Source of the DNA: Rhodoferax sp.
GTDB taxonomy: Bacteria > Pseudomonadota > Gammaproteobacteria > Burkholderiales > Burkholderiaceae_C
Assembly: GCA_016463455.1 (NCBI GenBank)
Contig: JAEMRG010000116.1
Location: forward strand, 1 to 6,460
DNA: 6,460 nt
Reading direction: 5' to 3'
The notes under the pieces were generated by a model. The model was not told the origin of the DNA. It ran no database searches and was given only the letters and a program-made list of their open reading frames with translations. Numbering within the stretch: position 1 is the first letter of the stretch; each line of letters starts with the position of its first letter. The translations under genes and the position numbers were made by a program. This document shows, piece by piece, positions 4,368 through 6,460 of this stretch.

Positions 4368-6460
4368 GTGAATTTTTCGGCTTACTCCATCAGGAATCCG
4401 ATCCCGGCGATCATGCTCTTCGTCTTGCTGACGCTGGCTGGTTTGCTGGCCTTTCGCGGCAGTGTGGTACAGGACTTCCCGGACATTGAATTGCCCATCG
4501 TCACGGTGGAAGCGGGCTTGCCGGGCGCGGCGCCGGCGCAAATGGAAACCGAGGTGGCGCGCAAGATAGAAGACGCGGTAGCCACTTTGGCCAGCGTCAA
4601 AAACGTGTACACCACCGTGCTAGACGGCAGCGCAATCGTGACGGTGGAATTTGTGCTCGAAAAGCCGATTAACGAAGCCCTTAGCGAGGTGCGTGATGCG
4701 GTCGCCAGTGTGCGTGCCGATTTGCCTTCTGAGTTGCGCGATCCGTCGGTGACCAAGGCCTCTACCGCGGGCCGTGTGGTAAGAACCTATACCGTGCAGG
4801 CCGCGGGCAAGCCGGGCATGCAGCTGCGTGATGACGAAGCCATCAGCTGGTTTGTCGATAACACCGTGAACAAGCGTTTACGCGGGGTGCCCGGTGTGGG
4901 TGCTGTGAAGCGCCTGGGCGGCGTTTACCGTGAGGTGCGCGTGGAGCTAGATGCCGAGCGCATGGCGGCGCTGGGCGTATCGGCTTTGGACGTGTCGCGC
5001 CGCCTCAAAATCGTGCAAATCGAGGCGCCCGGCGGACGCGGTGATATCAGCGGCGCCGAGCAATCGGTGCGCACCATTGCCACCGTGCAAAGCGCACAAG
5101 AGTTGGCCCAGCTGGACTTGCCCCTGCCCGATGGCCGCCATGTGCGCCTGGAGCAAATTGCCAAGGTTATGGACACCGTGAGCGAAGCGCGGGCGATTGC
5201 CACCCACGATGGCACCAAAGTCGTAGCCTTTGAAATATTCCGCAGCAAAGGCGCCAGCGAAGTGGCAGTTGCCGAGGGCGCGCGGCTGGTGGTGGCCACG
5301 CTACAGGAAGAAAACCCGGACCTGCGCATCGAGGCGATTATTGACAACGCCCAGCCGGTGGAGGAAAACTTCAAAGGCTCTATGGAGCTGCTGTACGACG
5401 GCGCGCTCTTGGCGATCCTGGTGGTGTGGTTGTTCCTGCGTGACTGGCGCGCTACCTTTGTGGTGTCCACGGCCTTACCGCTGTCCATCATTCCCACGTT
5501 TTTGGGTATGAAGTATTTCGGCTACACCCTCAATACCGTGACGCTTTTGTCGCTGGCTTTGGTCGTCGGTGTGCTGGTCGATGATGCGATTGTCGAAATT
5601 GAAAACATCGCCCGCCATCTGCGCATGGGTAAGTCGCCGTTTCAGGCGGCGATGGAAGCGGCTGACGAGATTGGAATGGCGGTGATTGCCACCACGTTTG
5701 CTTTGGTCGCAGTGTTTTTACCGACGGCTTTTATGGGCGGCGTGCCGGGGCTGTTTTTCAAGCAATTCGGGTGGACGGCGGTGCTGGCGATTCTGGCCTC
5801 GCTGATGGTGGCGCGTCTGCTCACGCCCATGATGGCCGCCTATATTATGCGGCCCGCCCGCAGTGCCGATGGTGCGCCGGTCTTGGTCGAGCCGCCCGAT
5901 GGCCCGGTGATGCGCGCCTACTTGCGCGTGATGCAATGGTGCTTGCGCCACCGTTTGGTCACCGCTATCGGCGCCGGTCTGTTTTTTGTCGGCTCGGTGT
6001 CTTTGGTGGGCTTGCTACCAACCACCTTTATCCCGCCGGGTGACCGGGGGCAGACGCAGGTCACTATCGAACTGGCGCCCGGCAGCACCTTGGCGCAAAC
6101 CGAGCGCATCGCCGAGCAGGCGCGCAAAGAGATTGCCGCACTACCGCATATCGTGGGTATTTTTAGCTCGATTGGCGGCGGCTCCAGTGGCGATGCTTTC
6201 GCGCCTGGCGCCGCAGCCGAGGCGCGCCGCGCGGTGCTGACCATTAGCGCGGTGCACCGCAACGATCGCAAAGAAAGCATGCAGGACATTGACGCCCAGA
6301 TACGCACCCGCATGGCCGAAATTCCGGGCGCGCGGTTTAACGTGGGCTCGCCCGAGACGGGCGGCAAACTGCAACTGGTGCTCAAGAGTGAAGACCCGCA
6401 GGCCTTGATGCAAGCGGCCCAGTTGGTGGAGCGGGAGCTGCGCGACCTCAAGGGCATAGG
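4368..6460 (+). CDS. RND efflux pump, inner-membrane permease, HAE1 type (3' end cut by window)
   Basis: This is the proton-driven pump of the tripartite exporter. The frame stays open for 697 codons to the window end, about two thirds of the usual 1,000-1,050 residues. Transmembrane helix 1 (about 11-29) starts after MNFSAYSIRNP. The first periplasmic porter region spans about 30-335. Helices 2-6 lie between about 340 and 490, and helix 7 (about 530-548) leads into the second porter region. Helix 4 contains VGVLVDDAIVEIENI with the adjacent pair Asp405-Asp406, matching the proton-relay Asp407-Asp408 of AcrB. This pair favours the drug/hydrophobe-type subfamily over heavy-metal RND pumps, which have a single Asp here. 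After helix 5 comes FLPTAFMGGVPGLFFKQF, another conserved stretch. GTG 4368 is set by its ribosome site and the immediate start of helix 1. Substrate cannot be inferred. The helix 10 Lys and the C-terminus are outside the window. Confidence 0.96.
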   Translation, partial: MNFSAYSIRNPIPAIMLFVLLTLAGLLAFRGSVVQDFPDIELPIVTVEAGLPGAAPAQMETEVARKIEDAVATLASVKNVYTTVLDGSAIVTVEFVLEKPINEALSEVRDAVASVRADLPSELRDPSVTKASTAGRVVRTYTVQAAGKPGMQLRDDEAISWFVDNTVNKRLRGVPGVGAVKRLGGVYREVRVELDAERMAALGVSALDVSRRLKIVQIEAPGGRGDISGAEQSVRTIATVQSAQELAQLDLPLPDGRHVRLEQIAKVMDTVSEARAIATHDGTKVVAFEIFRSKGASEVAVAEGARLVVATLQEENPDLRIEAIIDNAQPVEENFKGSMELLYDGALLAILVVWLFLRDWRATFVVSTALPLSIIPTFLGMKYFGYTLNTVTLLSLALVVGVLVDDAIVEIENIARHLRMGKSPFQAAMEAADEIGMAVIATTFALVAVFLPTAFMGGVPGLFFKQFGWTAVLAILASLMVARLLTPMMAAYIMRPARSADGAPVLVEPPDGPVMRAYLRVMQWCLRHRLVTAIGAGLFFVGSVSLVGLLPTTFIPPGDRGQTQVTIELAPGSTLAQTERIAEQARKEIAALPHIVGIFSSIGGGSSGDAFAPGAAAEARRAVLTISAVHRNDRKESMQDIDAQIRTRMAEIPGARFNVGSPETGGKLQLVLKSEDPQALMQAAQLVERELRDLKGI

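Noticed and set aside
5918..6457. Antisense open frame of 179 codons inside the pump gene
   Set aside because: The sense strand encodes conserved RND sequence without interruption. The antisense product shows no family features.
4368..6460. Heavy-metal (Cus/Czc type) RND pump, suggested by the neighbouring metal transporter
   Set aside because: Helix 4 has two adjacent aspartates (405-406), typical of drug-type pumps, where heavy-metal pumps have a single Asp. The ZIP gene is separated by 156 bases.

Overview
This looks like an ordinary chromosomal stretch of a Gram-negative, fairly GC-rich proteobacterium. The protein styles suggest a betaproteobacterium of the order Burkholderiales, perhaps Comamonadaceae. 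That placement rests on remembered family resemblance, not on a search. All five genes are on the + strand. No tRNA, rRNA, CRISPR array, insertion sequence or phage gene was seen.

Layout. Positions 1-662 hold the last 218 codons or so of polA (DNA polymerase I), with the fingers and palm motifs intact and the normal C-terminus. After 51 bases comes a complete ZIP-family (LIV-1-like) metal transporter at 714-1511. It has a histidine-rich cytosolic loop and altered metal-site motifs. A 156-base gap (1512-1667) holds two imperfect stem-loops but no convincing promoter or terminator.

The rest is a tripartite RND efflux operon in the order outer membrane factor (1668-3134), periplasmic adaptor (3153-4358), inner-membrane pump (4368 to beyond the window end). 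Together they should form one envelope-spanning, proton-driven exporter. The pump binds and exports substrate, the adaptor bridges the periplasm, and the NodT-type lipoprotein is the outer-membrane duct. The pump carries the paired aspartates of the drug/hydrophobe-type (HAE1) subfamily. No regulator gene is visible, so substrate and inducer cannot be read from this window.

I found no evidence of a previously undescribed system. The most interesting points are the non-canonical ZIP motifs, the tandem-repeat DNA behind its His-rich loop, a T8 tract at the 5' end of the adaptor gene, and an inverted repeat just before the efflux operon.
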